Below are positions 16,795 to 24,741 of a DNA stretch of 64,000 bases, one piece after another. The notes under the pieces were generated by a model. That model was given only the letters and a program-made list of their open reading frames with translations. It did no database searches and was not told the origin of the DNA. Position numbers and translations under genes: made by a program. The DNA is from a virus: positions 1 to 64,000 of the IMG/VR virus record IMGVR_UViG_3300029319_000012; one strand, 5' to 3'. Within the stretch, counting starts at the first letter, position 1, and every line of letters begins with the position of its first letter.

Positions 16795-17736
16795 ATGAAA
16801 GTTGGTGATACTTTTAAACCAAAAAGCACTTTAAATCCAAAGATATGGGACCAAGAGCAGTTAAAAGGCGAAATTAGAGAGCGTCTAATGGAAATTGCCG
16901 GTGAGTTCTATGAGGGTCTTGATTTAAATGTCGCTGATATTGATGATATCACGTTTACTGGATCTCTTGCAAACTTTAATTACACAAAATTTTCTGATAT
17001 CGATCTTCATATCTTGATTGATTATAAAAAAATTGATGAAAATGAAGATCTAGTCAAAGAATACTTTAGAGCAAAGTCATCTTTGTGGAATCAAAAACAC
17101 AAAATCATGATAAATGGCTATGAAGTTGAAATTTATGTGCAAGATTCTGATGAGCCTCATCATTCATCAGGTGTTTATTCTGTTGAAAATGACGGATGGC
17201 TTGTTAAGCCAGTTAAATCTGACGTTGATTATGATGAAGAAGTTATTGACAAGAAGATTGATACGTTTGTTGGCAAGATTGAAGACGCGCTAGAGCTTTT
17301 TAAAGATAAAAAATATGAAGAAGCCCACGATTTTGCTAAAAGAACCTTTGAAAGAATCAAAAAATTCCGTCAAACTGGCTTGGAAAGGGAAGGTGAGTAC
17401 TCAACTGAAAACCTTACGTTTAAATATTTGAGAAATAATGGATATATTGAAGATATTTTGGATGTTCGAACACAATCTTATGATAAAATGAAGTCAATTG
17501 AAGGAGATTTTGGTAAAAAATATAAAATATTTGTTGATAAACCTAAAATTAAAGAGATTCATGGCTTTGATAGGTTAAATGAGCTTGAAAAGTTTCAAAA
17601 AAAGGTAAAAAGTCGACATCAGCGCATGAAAAAGCGTTTAATTGCACTTGGAAATCAAAAAACTGGGGCTGCTTACCCCGGCAAGCCAAATTATAAGCGT
17701 TCTAAGTCAGCCCCACCAGGCTTTGGAGGCACATGA
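16795..17736 (+). CDS. Pol-beta-superfamily nucleotidyltransferase, 313 aa
   Basis: The N-terminal half carries the superfamily signature: GSLANFNY at about 57-64 and SDIDLHI at 67-73, where the two Asp residues would bind metal, and a later Glu in VEIYVQ that could be the third acidic residue. Known members transfer nucleotides to proteins, RNAs or small molecules. The C-terminal half is helical and ends in a basic tail (KSRHQRMKKRLIALG, then a PG and KRSKSAPP stretch). It overlaps the next gene by four bases and leads a module with a HExxH protein and a ligase/cytidylyltransferase fusion. Target unknown; tRNA, an antibiotic-like small molecule or a host protein are all possible. Confidence 0.75.
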   Translation: MKVGDTFKPKSTLNPKIWDQEQLKGEIRERLMEIAGEFYEGLDLNVADIDDITFTGSLANFNYTKFSDIDLHILIDYKKIDENEDLVKEYFRAKSSLWNQKHKIMINGYEVEIYVQDSDEPHHSSGVYSVENDGWLVKPVKSDVDYDEEVIDKKIDTFVGKIEDALELFKDKKYEEAHDFAKRTFERIKKFRQTGLEREGEYSTENLTFKYLRNNGYIEDILDVRTQSYDKMKSIEGDFGKKYKIFVDKPKIKEIHGFDRLNELEKFQKKVKSRHQRMKKRLIALGNQKTGAAYPGKPNYKRSKSAPPGFGGT

Positions 17737-18842
17737 TGCATAAAATGTTCAATATTAAAGACATTTCAGGCAAGTGTGGACAAGCTGTGCGTCATGCCGG
17801 CGATTTTTTGCCTTATGCGCAGCAAAAATTAGGTTTTAACAAGCCTGTTGGCGTTAATTTTGTCTCAGACATGGAAAATGCCAAAGATCCTTTTGGAAAA
17901 ACAGCATATTACGACCCAAACAAGATGGAAATTACCGTTTATGTTGACAAAAGACACATAAAAGATATTTTACGATCACTTTCGCACGAATTGGTGCATC
18001 ATACACAAAATTGTCGTGGTGAATTTGATCGCGAGCATGAAACCGGACCCGGCTATGCACAAAGAGATCCACATATGCGCAAAATGGAAGCTGAAGCCTA
18101 CTTATTGGGTAACGGTTTTCTTTTTCGCGATTATGAAGACCAACTAAAGGAGAAAAAAACAATGGGACTCAAACTAGATGAAAATAAAGCTAATGAAGGC
18201 ATGGTGTATGAACCTGGCAGTCATAAGAGTTATAGTGGCACAAAACCCACAGATAAATCACTCAGCAGACTTAAAATGACTAGAACCAAACCGGCAGGAG
18301 ATGTTTCTTTGCCACCAAAAAAGAAAAAGCCGGCTGATCTTGACAAACTTCAAACAGAAGAAGAGATGGAGATGGTAAAGCATCCAAAAACAGGAAAAAT
18401 GGTTCCTAAATTTGCTGTTGACGGTGAAGGACCAAACGATGAGCTTTCTGAAGATAATCATGGTGATAAAAAGCCTAACATTGGCGACGAAAAGAAGCCT
18501 AACATTGGCGACGAAAAGAAAAAAAAGAAGCCAAAAAAGAGAGAAGGCGGCATGACTATTAGTAGACCTGGGGACATGACTGTCGGGTTAGAAGAAGGCG
18601 ACGAAGTTTCTGAAGAGCTAGGTCCAAAGGTGGCTACGCACAAAGGCAAGGCAGTTAAAAAGATCGTATCCCGAGGTGAGGTTGACACACACCCAGCATA
18701 TGATACACCGCAAGCTAAGCGTGCAAGACAGGGTAAAGGTAAATTAACAGTTGAGCCTGAAAAGAAAAAAAATGAAAACTGGGCAAAAGGCGATAAGCAC
18801 GAACTTCTTTTCGAAAGATTAGTTAAAAAGTGGGCTAAATAA
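17733..18842 (+). CDS. Zinc-peptidase-like protein (HELVH) with long basic linker, 369 aa
   Basis: Residues 1-135 contain SHELVHHTQ at about 84-92, a HExxH zinc motif, followed by an acidic patch and a Glu-rich helix (KMEAEAYLLG) that could supply the third ligand. Residues 145-330 are a low-complexity linker rich in Lys, Pro, Asp and Glu, with an exact 24-bp duplication. The end, KHELLFERLVKKWAK, is an amphipathic helix resembling the tags at other protein ends here. It has no signal peptide. I remember similar short peptidase domains from marine phages, but the substrate is unknown. Processing of head proteins is one possibility given the tag-like end; that is inference. Confidence 0.6.
   Translation: MMHKMFNIKDISGKCGQAVRHAGDFLPYAQQKLGFNKPVGVNFVSDMENAKDPFGKTAYYDPNKMEITVYVDKRHIKDILRSLSHELVHHTQNCRGEFDREHETGPGYAQRDPHMRKMEAEAYLLGNGFLFRDYEDQLKEKKTMGLKLDENKANEGMVYEPGSHKSYSGTKPTDKSLSRLKMTRTKPAGDVSLPPKKKKPADLDKLQTEEEMEMVKHPKTGKMVPKFAVDGEGPNDELSEDNHGDKKPNIGDEKKPNIGDEKKKKKPKKREGGMTISRPGDMTVGLEEGDEVSEELGPKVATHKGKAVKKIVSRGEVDTHPAYDTPQAKRARQGKGKLTVEPEKKKNENWAKGDKHELLFERLVKKWAK
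18471..18518 (+). repeat. 24-bp exact tandem duplication
   Basis: Two identical 24-base units starting aagcctaacattggcg encode KPNIGDEK twice in the linker of the HELVH protein. The period of eight codons is the same as in the triple repeat at 22976. Confidence 0.9.
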
Positions 18843-18853
18843 GAGGTAATTTT

Positions 18854-21628
18854 ATGGGCGGCGCTGCAGGACATATGGCACATCCATTTGATTGCCGCGA
18901 GGTAAGAAATGGTCAGGATTTAATTAATTTTTATGTAAAAACGGTTAATGCTATACCTCTTTACGAAGAAGAACCAAAAGAAAGCTCTGTTTCTGTTAAA
19001 TTAGACGGTGTTAATGCATCTTTTCGTCTTCAGAAGGCAAATAATCCTGCCGGTTTTATGTTTGTGATAGACAGAGGTGGAAAAACACCTGGAGCACGTA
19101 CAAAATATGATTTTGAAGGTGTAACTCCAGATAATGTGGTAAAAAGATTTGGAGGCAATAAAGATCATGGCATGGTTCAGGTTGTTAACCACATGTCAAA
19201 GATTCTAAATCATAATTTGATGGAATTAAAACCATATGTTGAGGCTTTGGGTATTTTTGAGCGCATGGGTCCTGATGGAGTCTTTTTTGATGCTGAATAT
19301 TATGCAAATGCAGACGATCCAAAAGGTCCAGACGCAGAAAGAGGCTATAAGCCAGTAAAAAACAGTGTTAATTATAATCAAAATTATATTGCCATTCATA
19401 GGCTTTCAGAATTTTATACTGAGACAAAAGAGACAAAAACAGGAAAAACAAGATCAAGGCGCCTTACAAGAGGTTTTTATTGGGAAACAGTTGCAGAAAT
19501 TAATGATCTCCTTAGGCAAAAAGATCAATTATTAGCCCAACGCCAAGACACTGTAGAGATTGACCAACTTATTGCTGCAAAAAACAACGAGCTAAAGGCA
19601 AAGAAGCAAGAACATCAAGAAGTGCTTAATAACCTTGCAAAAGCTATACAAACATATGCGACTGAATTAGACATGCCTTTTAATATATACACGAAGATTG
19701 GTGTTCGCTTTAAAGAGGGTTTGACCAGAGAAATAGTGTTAAAAAGGATTGAGGAGGCTCTCAATATAAGAGTTCCTTACAGCTATAAAAAAGTTAATGA
19801 GCAAATGAGTATTGGACCTGTTAAGATTAATGAACAAACAGGCGAGCTTGAAGGCAGAACTTTAAAAGAACTTCTTTTATCGGTTAAAACAAACCCTGCA
19901 CATGTTGCTTATTATCCAGATACTCCAGGATTTACCAAAGATGGTGAGTCAGTAAAAGGCAAAATACGTACCAAAGATGACTATATAGAAGACCCAAAAC
20001 AAAGCGCGTTTGCTCTTAAGATGTATCAAGATATTATGGTCACGGGGCATGAAACTGGTATTGGTCCATTTGATATAGGGAATAGCCCTCGTGATGCAGA
20101 GGCGATCAACAGTGCAGTCATTCTTTGGCATGCCGTGCGTCATATTGGTAAAGCCTTAAAGAAATCTATTACAACCGATGTAGATTTAGGCGTTGAAGGT
20201 GGAGATGAAAAACATGAAGGAATTGTTATACAATCGACAGAAATATGTGATGGCATTGCATTTAAATTTACTGGAGAATTTATTGTAGATAACAGATCAA
20301 GTGGTTTTGGTGTTGCCCCAAAAGGCAAAGATATACCTTCCGATTCGGCTGAGGCTTTATTTGAAACTAAGTTTAAATATGGTGAACTACTAGAAAGTTT
20401 TACAGTTGATACTCAAATTGTTGCAGAGCAAAAAGAAAGATATGCTATCATGATACCTGGCGGATTTAAGCCACCGACTGGTGGTCATTATAAAATGATT
20501 AAGCATTATGAAAAACAATCAGATGTTGAAAAAGTTTTTGTTGTAACTGGGTACAAATCACGTGGTGGAGTTACTTTGCAGCAAAGCAAACAAATATTTG
20601 AAATATATGGTGGGTTTTCTGATAAGGTTGTTTTTCTTACCAGCCGCGATGCATCAATAACATCATTTGGTGAGTGCTACGAACTAATAAAAGACCCGCA
20701 GTTTGTTGATCAATACTCACATTTAACTTTTTCAATTGGTGCATCCGACAAAGATGACGATGAAAAAAGAATCAGAGGTTTTCAAAGATACTTTGAAAAC
20801 AACAAAGGTCTAACCACAGCTAATATTGACTCATACCCTGCAGCGCCAGCATACGAAGTCAATGGTAAGCCAGCTTCAGCTTCACGCATGAGAAAAGCTT
20901 ATGATGATGGCAACTGGGAAGAGTTCAAGCGGATGCTTCCAGATGATAATTTTTATGATGATGTTGTGCAAGTGCTTAATAAACAAACAAATACAATTGA
21001 GCTTGAGGAGGGCGCTGAAAGCAAAGATTTTTTTACGATGAGCTACCTATTTTCTTTGGTTGACGAAGTTTTGCTTGAGAGAAAAAGCATGAACGACAAA
21101 GTAAGCGATAAAATAAGCTACCTGATGAAAAAAGAGAAAAAACCACAAGATCAGGCGGTTGCAATTGCACTTAGTATGAGAGATCGTGGAGAATTAGCTG
21201 AAAAAGAAGAAAAACAATGCGCGCTTAATGAAGAGGGTAAAGATTGTCCTGTGCACGGTAAAAAAGCATGCCCAACTCAAGAACATATCGCTGTGCAAGA
21301 ATTAGCTGTAAATGAGCAAGAGGAAGAGGTTGATACGGAGACCAGAGTACGACAATTAGCTGCTCCATTAATCGCTAGTCTTGGCTTGCCAGAAGACCAA
21401 TCAGAAAGAGCCTATGACGAACTAGTTAATTCTATAGTAGATCAAGTTACTGCACTTGAGACACAGAAACAAAAAGACCAAGAGGAAGTAGAAGCTAGGT
21501 TGGCAGCTGGGGATACAGCCGGATTAGCACAAGAGGTCTCTGGCGTTGGGTCTATAGCAGGATATTCAGTACCAAAAAAACATAGAAGGGGAAAAAAGCA
21601 TGAGCAAGGAATTATTAGAGGAGCGTAA
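18854..21628 (+). CDS. Fusion of ligase-like nucleotidyltransferase and cytidylyltransferase-like (HxGH) domains, 924 aa
   Basis: Residues 1-490 look like the covalent nucleotidyltransferase fold of RNA and DNA ligases: SVKLDGVNASF at about 46-56 gives the K-x-D-G motif with the likely adenylated Lys48, and HEGIVIQ near 454 and FKFTGEF soon after fit motifs IV and V. Residues 530-720 form a second domain with GGFKPPTGGHYK (about 535-546), a variant HxGH nucleotide-binding loop, and SASRMRKAYDDGNWEEF near 674, as in NMN or phosphopantetheine adenylyltransferases. The tail (740-924) has a helix LVDEVLLERKSM, a cysteine pair region and acidic stretches. ATG 18854 follows AGAGG. It could seal RNA or make or use NAD; which one cannot be read from sequence. 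Confidence 0.7.
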   Translation: MGGAAGHMAHPFDCREVRNGQDLINFYVKTVNAIPLYEEEPKESSVSVKLDGVNASFRLQKANNPAGFMFVIDRGGKTPGARTKYDFEGVTPDNVVKRFGGNKDHGMVQVVNHMSKILNHNLMELKPYVEALGIFERMGPDGVFFDAEYYANADDPKGPDAERGYKPVKNSVNYNQNYIAIHRLSEFYTETKETKTGKTRSRRLTRGFYWETVAEINDLLRQKDQLLAQRQDTVEIDQLIAAKNNELKAKKQEHQEVLNNLAKAIQTYATELDMPFNIYTKIGVRFKEGLTREIVLKRIEEALNIRVPYSYKKVNEQMSIGPVKINEQTGELEGRTLKELLLSVKTNPAHVAYYPDTPGFTKDGESVKGKIRTKDDYIEDPKQSAFALKMYQDIMVTGHETGIGPFDIGNSPRDAEAINSAVILWHAVRHIGKALKKSITTDVDLGVEGGDEKHEGIVIQSTEICDGIAFKFTGEFIVDNRSSGFGVAPKGKDIPSDSAEALFETKFKYGELLESFTVDTQIVAEQKERYAIMIPGGFKPPTGGHYKMIKHYEKQSDVEKVFVVTGYKSRGGVTLQQSKQIFEIYGGFSDKVVFLTSRDASITSFGECYELIKDPQFVDQYSHLTFSIGASDKDDDEKRIRGFQRYFENNKGLTTANIDSYPAAPAYEVNGKPASASRMRKAYDDGNWEEFKRMLPDDNFYDDVVQVLNKQTNTIELEEGAESKDFFTMSYLFSLVDEVLLERKSMNDKVSDKISYLMKKEKKPQDQAVAIALSMRDRGELAEKEEKQCALNEEGKDCPVHGKKACPTQEHIAVQELAVNEQEEEVDTETRVRQLAAPLIASLGLPEDQSERAYDELVNSIVDQVTALETQKQKDQEEVEARLAAGDTAGLAQEVSGVGSIAGYSVPKKHRRGKKHEQGIIRGA

Positions 21629-22457
21629 GCTCAGATCTTTAATTAGAAAAGCAATAAAACTAAGAAAATCGCAACTGACTGAAAACAACTTACTTAAATC
21701 TGATGAAGAAAAGCTAAGGCAAGTTATTAGACGAATGCTAGCTGAGGGTAGTGATATTGATGCAGATACAGAGCCAGCCCCTTACGAATCAACTGCCTTA
21801 TCGGCTCTTGCTGATGCATTTAACCAAATATTACCCGTTTTAAAAACTGGTTTGCGAAAATTAAGAAAACCAGAAGAAAGACGTTCATATAGAGCACACA
21901 TCTTGCAAAAGTTTAAATCAATGTTTGATAATTTTGAAGGATTGGATGCTCAACAAGCGATGGGTGAAGGTGACTTGACAGAACAAGAAAAAGACGTCAA
22001 AATTAAAATTGACAATCGTCCCGATGACGCAATGATTGTTCCAGATATTGAGAAAGAACGCTTTAAGCCTGAAGAAGAGCCAGAGCTTGAGCCTGATGAT
22101 GCTGATGTTGATCAACTAGCTATCTCTACTGAAGACCCTACCGGAGCTAGGTTTGCTTTTAGCACAATCAACAATTCAAACATTGAAAAACTGCTTGGTG
22201 ACAAGAGAAAGCTTCTGCCCTCTGATGAGTACAGAGAAGAGTATAAAAACTATGCTTTATATAACGTTGATCTTTGGCTTTTAACTTACGAAAAGGAATT
22301 AGCAGACGAGCTTGGTACAGAGCCGGCATTTACTGATGTTGTAACTCCTAAGCCAGAGGGCGCACAGGTTTCAGCCAGAGCAGCTGCTCAGGATACTCCT
22401 GATTTGCCTGATATTGACGATATAGAAATTCCAGAGCCAGAACAACAGGCTGTCTAA
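21600..22457 (+). CDS. Tag-bearing charged protein, 285 aa
   Basis: The gene starts inside the end of the ligase fusion gene, at ATG 21600 after AGGGG. The N-terminal 60 residues hold two amphipathic segments (LLEERKLRSLIRKAIKL and EEKLRQVIRRMLAEG) that resemble the shared L-x-x-I-I-x-E-E tag. A helical region follows (ALADAFNQILPVL to about 120), then a long acidic stretch with VKIKIDNRPDDAMIVP, and an acidic Pro-rich tail. I do not recognise the family. Position next to basic tagged proteins suggests a head-associated or scaffold-like role, which is inference. Confidence 0.55.
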   Translation: MSKELLEERKLRSLIRKAIKLRKSQLTENNLLKSDEEKLRQVIRRMLAEGSDIDADTEPAPYESTALSALADAFNQILPVLKTGLRKLRKPEERRSYRAHILQKFKSMFDNFEGLDAQQAMGEGDLTEQEKDVKIKIDNRPDDAMIVPDIEKERFKPEEEPELEPDDADVDQLAISTEDPTGARFAFSTINNSNIEKLLGDKRKLLPSDEYREEYKNYALYNVDLWLLTYEKELADELGTEPAFTDVVTPKPEGAQVSARAAAQDTPDLPDIDDIEIPEPEQQAV

Positions 22458-22819
22458 TGTGGGAAAGTAAAAGAAGTAGGTTTAAAAGACCAGACCGTGA
22501 TTTCTATAGTATTTCTAATAAATTAAAATCTCAAAATAAGATTAATGAAAATTTTGAGATTATGCTGTCTTCTTTAACCTTGGAAGAGATTATCGCACTC
22601 AGGCTTGAGTTAGCTGCTAAGGTAGTTAATTTTAAGCTATATGGGCTAAATCTTTGGCAAAACTTACCAGAATTAGTTAAAGATGCAGTGCTTAAGTATG
22701 TCTACTCAGCTGCGAGAACAAAAGGCGAGATGGCTGCTTTTTTAGGATTAGATCGATCAACATTAAAAAAGCTCTTAAAAAAACATAATACGTCTAGTTA
22801 TTTTGACAAAAGCCAGTAA
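22457..22819 (+). CDS. Putative DNA-binding protein with helix-turn-helix, 120 aa
   Basis: TAATG links the start at 22457 to the stop of the gene before. The last third (AARTKGEMAAFLGLDRSTLKKLLKKH split over two helices) resembles the helix-turn-helix of Fis-like or NtrC-tail proteins, where the second helix would enter the DNA groove. The first 30 residues are basic. I am fairly sure of the fold but not of a family. It may regulate transcription in the infected cell, or coat DNA as its neighbours may do. Confidence 0.55.
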   Translation: MWESKRSRFKRPDRDFYSISNKLKSQNKINENFEIMLSSLTLEEIIALRLELAAKVVNFKLYGLNLWQNLPELVKDAVLKYVYSAARTKGEMAAFLGLDRSTLKKLLKKHNTSSYFDKSQ

Positions 22820-22850
22820 ATATTATTGAGTTAGTTAGTTGGCTTTTTAA

Positions 22851-22857
22851 CTATTTA
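22851..22857 (+). promoter_or_regulatory. Recurrent CTATTTA box ahead of the basic-protein gene
   Basis: AaCTATTTA lies 10 bases before ATG 22868 and four before ATG 22862. No clear ribosome-binding site fits between, unlike at 466 or 16353. Confidence 0.3.
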
Positions 22858-22867
22858 AAGTATGACC

Positions 22868-23467
22868 ATGCAAATAACAAAAGAAATTCTGCAAGAGCTT
22901 ATTAAGGAGGAGGTTGATAACTCCTTAGAAGAAAAACGCAAGCGAAGTAGAAAAAGAACTAAGAAGCGTAAAAAGTCAAAAGTTAAAAAACGTAAGTCTT
23001 CAAAAGTTAAAAAACGTAAGTCTTCAAAAGTTAAAAAACGTAAGTCTTCTGGCAAAAAAGATGCATGTTATTACAAAGTTAAATCCAGGTATAGCGTTTG
23101 GCCATCTGCATATGCTTCTGGTGCCCTTGTTAGATGTCGAAAAGTAGGCGCTAAGAACTGGGGTAATAAATCAAAGAAAAACGAAAATTTGCAAGAAGAG
23201 CTAGTGTCGTCTGAAATTCAAGCACTACATAGCAAAATGAAAGATCGCTATGAAGAGCTTAAAGCAAAAAAAGAAAAAAGTCGAGAAGAAGAGCGCAATG
23301 AGCTTAGAATGAAAAAAGCCTTAGATGATCCTGGCTTAAAGCAAGCATTGGCTGACGATAGAAAAAGACAAAGCTTGCTGGACTTGTTTAATTTCAATCT
23401 TGACGAAATCATCTCAGAAGTGATTGATGAAGTGTTGGCTGAAAAAAAAAATCTAAAGAACGGCTAA
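22868..23467 (+). CDS. Tagged, extremely basic protein with SKVKKRKS repeats (first part of a likely frameshifted gene)
   Basis: Start chosen at ATG 22868 (in frame with ATG 22862) because MQITKEILQELIKEEV then aligns with the shared tag. Next come Lys/Arg runs including three SKVKKRKS repeats (about residues 37-60), a short cysteine domain (DACYYKVKSRY, PSAYASGALVRCRKVG at about 65-95) that I recall from other marine phages, and a charged coiled region. The zero frame stops at 23465 just after ten A. The -1 frame continues at once with conserved sequence to 23802, so the true product may be a roughly 310-residue protein. Likely a nucleic-acid-binding virion or internal head protein (inference). 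Confidence 0.65.
   Translation: MQITKEILQELIKEEVDNSLEEKRKRSRKRTKKRKKSKVKKRKSSKVKKRKSSKVKKRKSSGKKDACYYKVKSRYSVWPSAYASGALVRCRKVGAKNWGNKSKKNENLQEELVSSEIQALHSKMKDRYEELKAKKEKSREEERNELRMKKALDDPGLKQALADDRKRQSLLDLFNFNLDEIISEVIDEVLAEKKNLKNG
22976..23047 (+). repeat. Three exact 24-bp tandem copies
   Basis: The unit tcaaaagttaaaaaacgtaa plus gtct occurs three times in a row without a mismatch and encodes SKVKKRKS each time. The lack of drift suggests recent slippage. The basic repeats resemble histone-tail-like DNA-binding segments. Confidence 0.95.
23443..23449 (+). other. Candidate -1 frameshift site A AAA AAA within ten A
   Basis: The zero frame reads GCT GAA AAA AAA AAT and stops 13 bases after the A run, at 23465. 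In the -1 frame a TGA at 23440-23442 bounds the open region, so a shift must occur in the A run itself. Past it the -1 frame reads KSKERLKNLSEDPK into the 23491 protein. The heptamer is the classic slippery form. Slippage of RNA polymerase on ten A would give the same product. Confidence 0.6.
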
Positions 23468-23490
23468 AGAATCTTTCTGAGGATCCAAAA

Positions 23491-23802
23491 GTGGGCACAG
23501 GCAAGAAGCCAAAAGGCTCTGGTCGTCGTTTATATACAGATGAAGATCCTAGTGATACTGTAAGTGTAAAATTTACATCAGCGAGTGCTGTGCAAGATAC
23601 TCTTGCAAAAAAGTCTTTTAAATCAAAGTCTCACAAAAGACAATCACAAATTATAAATCTAATTAAACAAAGAGCTTGTGTTGCAGCAGGACGAGCTAAA
23701 GATCCAGAAAAAAAGAAAAAATTAAGATCGGCATGTGAATATGCAAAAAAACGAGCTGAAGCTTCAAAACGCAAAACTAAAAGAATGAGAAAAAAGAAAT
23801 GA
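23491..23802 (+). CDS. Basic protein, 103 aa; probably the -1 frame part of the gene at 22868
   Basis: Counting from GTG 23491 the product starts MGTGKKPKGSGRRLYTDED, but the same frame is open back to 23443 and that upstream part (SKERLKNLSEDPK) looks like natural protein sequence. No ribosome-binding site precedes the GTG; GAGGA at 23479 is poorly spaced. The protein has a VKFTSASAVQDTL segment, a helical part IINLIKQRACVAAGRAKD and a very basic tail ending in Lys/Arg. I recall this domain from other marine phages, often in longer proteins that include the cysteine domain found upstream. Its stop overlaps the next gene by ATGA. Confidence 0.65.
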   Translation: MGTGKKPKGSGRRLYTDEDPSDTVSVKFTSASAVQDTLAKKSFKSKSHKRQSQIINLIKQRACVAAGRAKDPEKKKKLRSACEYAKKRAEASKRKTKRMRKKK

Positions 23803-24326
23803 TTACGCTTGATGAATTTATAGAAATTGTTCGCGAAGAGTTGGATGGTGTGTTATCCGAAAAATGTGAAAAAGGCTATAAAACTCATCCAAAGCGCAAA
23901 ACTAAAATTATGTTTGGTCAACGATATAGAAATTGTGTTAAAGCCGAACACCGGCAAATTGATTTAACAGAAGAAGAACTAGAAGAAATAAGACAGCTGC
24001 TTGAATCTGATAAAGATCTTGAAGAGAGCCTTAAAGATTGGTTTGAAAAGTCTAGAGGGACAACTAAATCAGGAAAAAAAGTAGGAGGCTGGGTTCAAGT
24101 TGGTGGTAAGTATGATGGTGCACCCTGTGCAAAGCAACCAGGGCAGAAAACAAAACCAAAATGTGTTTCTTCTGCAAAAAGAAGAAGCATGTCAAAGAAA
24201 GAGAGAGAATCAGCTGCTAGAAGAAAAAGAAAAAAGGATTCGAATCCCGATAGAAAAGGCAAGCCGATAAACGTCTCCACTGATCCACAAAGAAAACGAA
24301 AGAAAAAGAAAAAAAAGAAGGGATAG
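23799..24326 (+). CDS. Tagged basic protein with cysteine motif, 175 aa
   Basis: Residues 1-22 (MITLDEFIEIVREELDGV then LSEK) fit the shared amphipathic tag. A first Cys pair lies in KCEKGYK and YRNCVKAEH. The second half has DWFEKSRGT, GGWVQVGGKYDG, APCAKQPGQKTKPKC and then many Arg/Lys, with RKRKKDSNPDRKGK. I remember this second domain as a recurrent small domain in marine phage genomes, of unknown role; the spaced Cys residues could bind a metal. It ends in a run of nine Lys codons and is linked by ATGA to the gene upstream. A DNA-associated internal protein is likely, as inference. Confidence 0.6.
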   Translation: MITLDEFIEIVREELDGVLSEKCEKGYKTHPKRKTKIMFGQRYRNCVKAEHRQIDLTEEELEEIRQLLESDKDLEESLKDWFEKSRGTTKSGKKVGGWVQVGGKYDGAPCAKQPGQKTKPKCVSSAKRRSMSKKERESAARRKRKKDSNPDRKGKPINVSTDPQRKRKKKKKKKG

Positions 24327-24330
24327 CAAA

Positions 24331-24519
24331 ATGTGCCTGATATGTGTTGAGCTAGCAAAAAATACACTAACTTCAATTGAAGCTAAAAGAAATTTTGCTG
24401 AAATGAGATCTCAAATTGACGAGCAGCACCAATCAGAAGTATTACAACGCATACAAATGAAAGAGGACGAAGAAAACATTATTGATGTTTATTTAAGGTA
24501 CGAAGCAGATACAGATTAA
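24331..24519 (+). CDS. Small conserved-looking protein, 62 aa
   Basis: ATG 24331 follows AAGGGA. The product begins MCLICVELAKNTLTSIEA and is helical and acidic in the second half (SEVLQRIQMKEDEENI). A very similar N-terminal Cys-x-x-Cys start is familiar to me from small marine phage proteins, but there is no known function. The stop TAA overlaps the ATG of the next gene (taATGaag). Confidence 0.55.
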   Translation: MCLICVELAKNTLTSIEAKRNFAEMRSQIDEQHQSEVLQRIQMKEDEENIIDVYLRYEADTD

Positions 24520-24740
24520 TGAAGATTACAAAGTCACAATTAAAACAAATAATAAAAGAGGAAATTAGCCTAGTTGATACTGTTGATGATTATCACATGA
24601 TGTTATTGAAAACAGCAGAAAGATATGCAAAATTAGCAGAGGCTTATCCAGATAAAGATTTTATGCTAACTCAAATACGTAATCTGCATGCTATGTTTGC
24701 AAATATGGAAAAAAGATTTTTAACAAACAAAGGGCTTTAA
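24519..24740 (+). CDS. Small tagged protein, 73 aa
   Basis: The first 16 residues, MKITKSQLKQIIKEEI, are the clearest form of the tag shared by several proteins here. The rest is a short helical domain (LLKTAERYAKLAEAYPDKD, then LHAMFANMEKRFL) with no motif I know. The tag and the small size recall the internal proteins of T4, which carry an N-terminal head-targeting peptide that the prohead protease removes after Glu. It is followed by a one-base gap and a second tagged gene. Confidence 0.6.
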   Translation: MKITKSQLKQIIKEEISLVDTVDDYHMMLLKTAERYAKLAEAYPDKDFMLTQIRNLHAMFANMEKRFLTNKGL

Positions 24741-24741
24741 A

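Noticed and set aside
22976-23047. Triple repeat considered as a CRISPR array
   Set aside because: The 24-bp units abut without spacers and encode SKVKKRKS in frame, so this is a coding tandem repeat.
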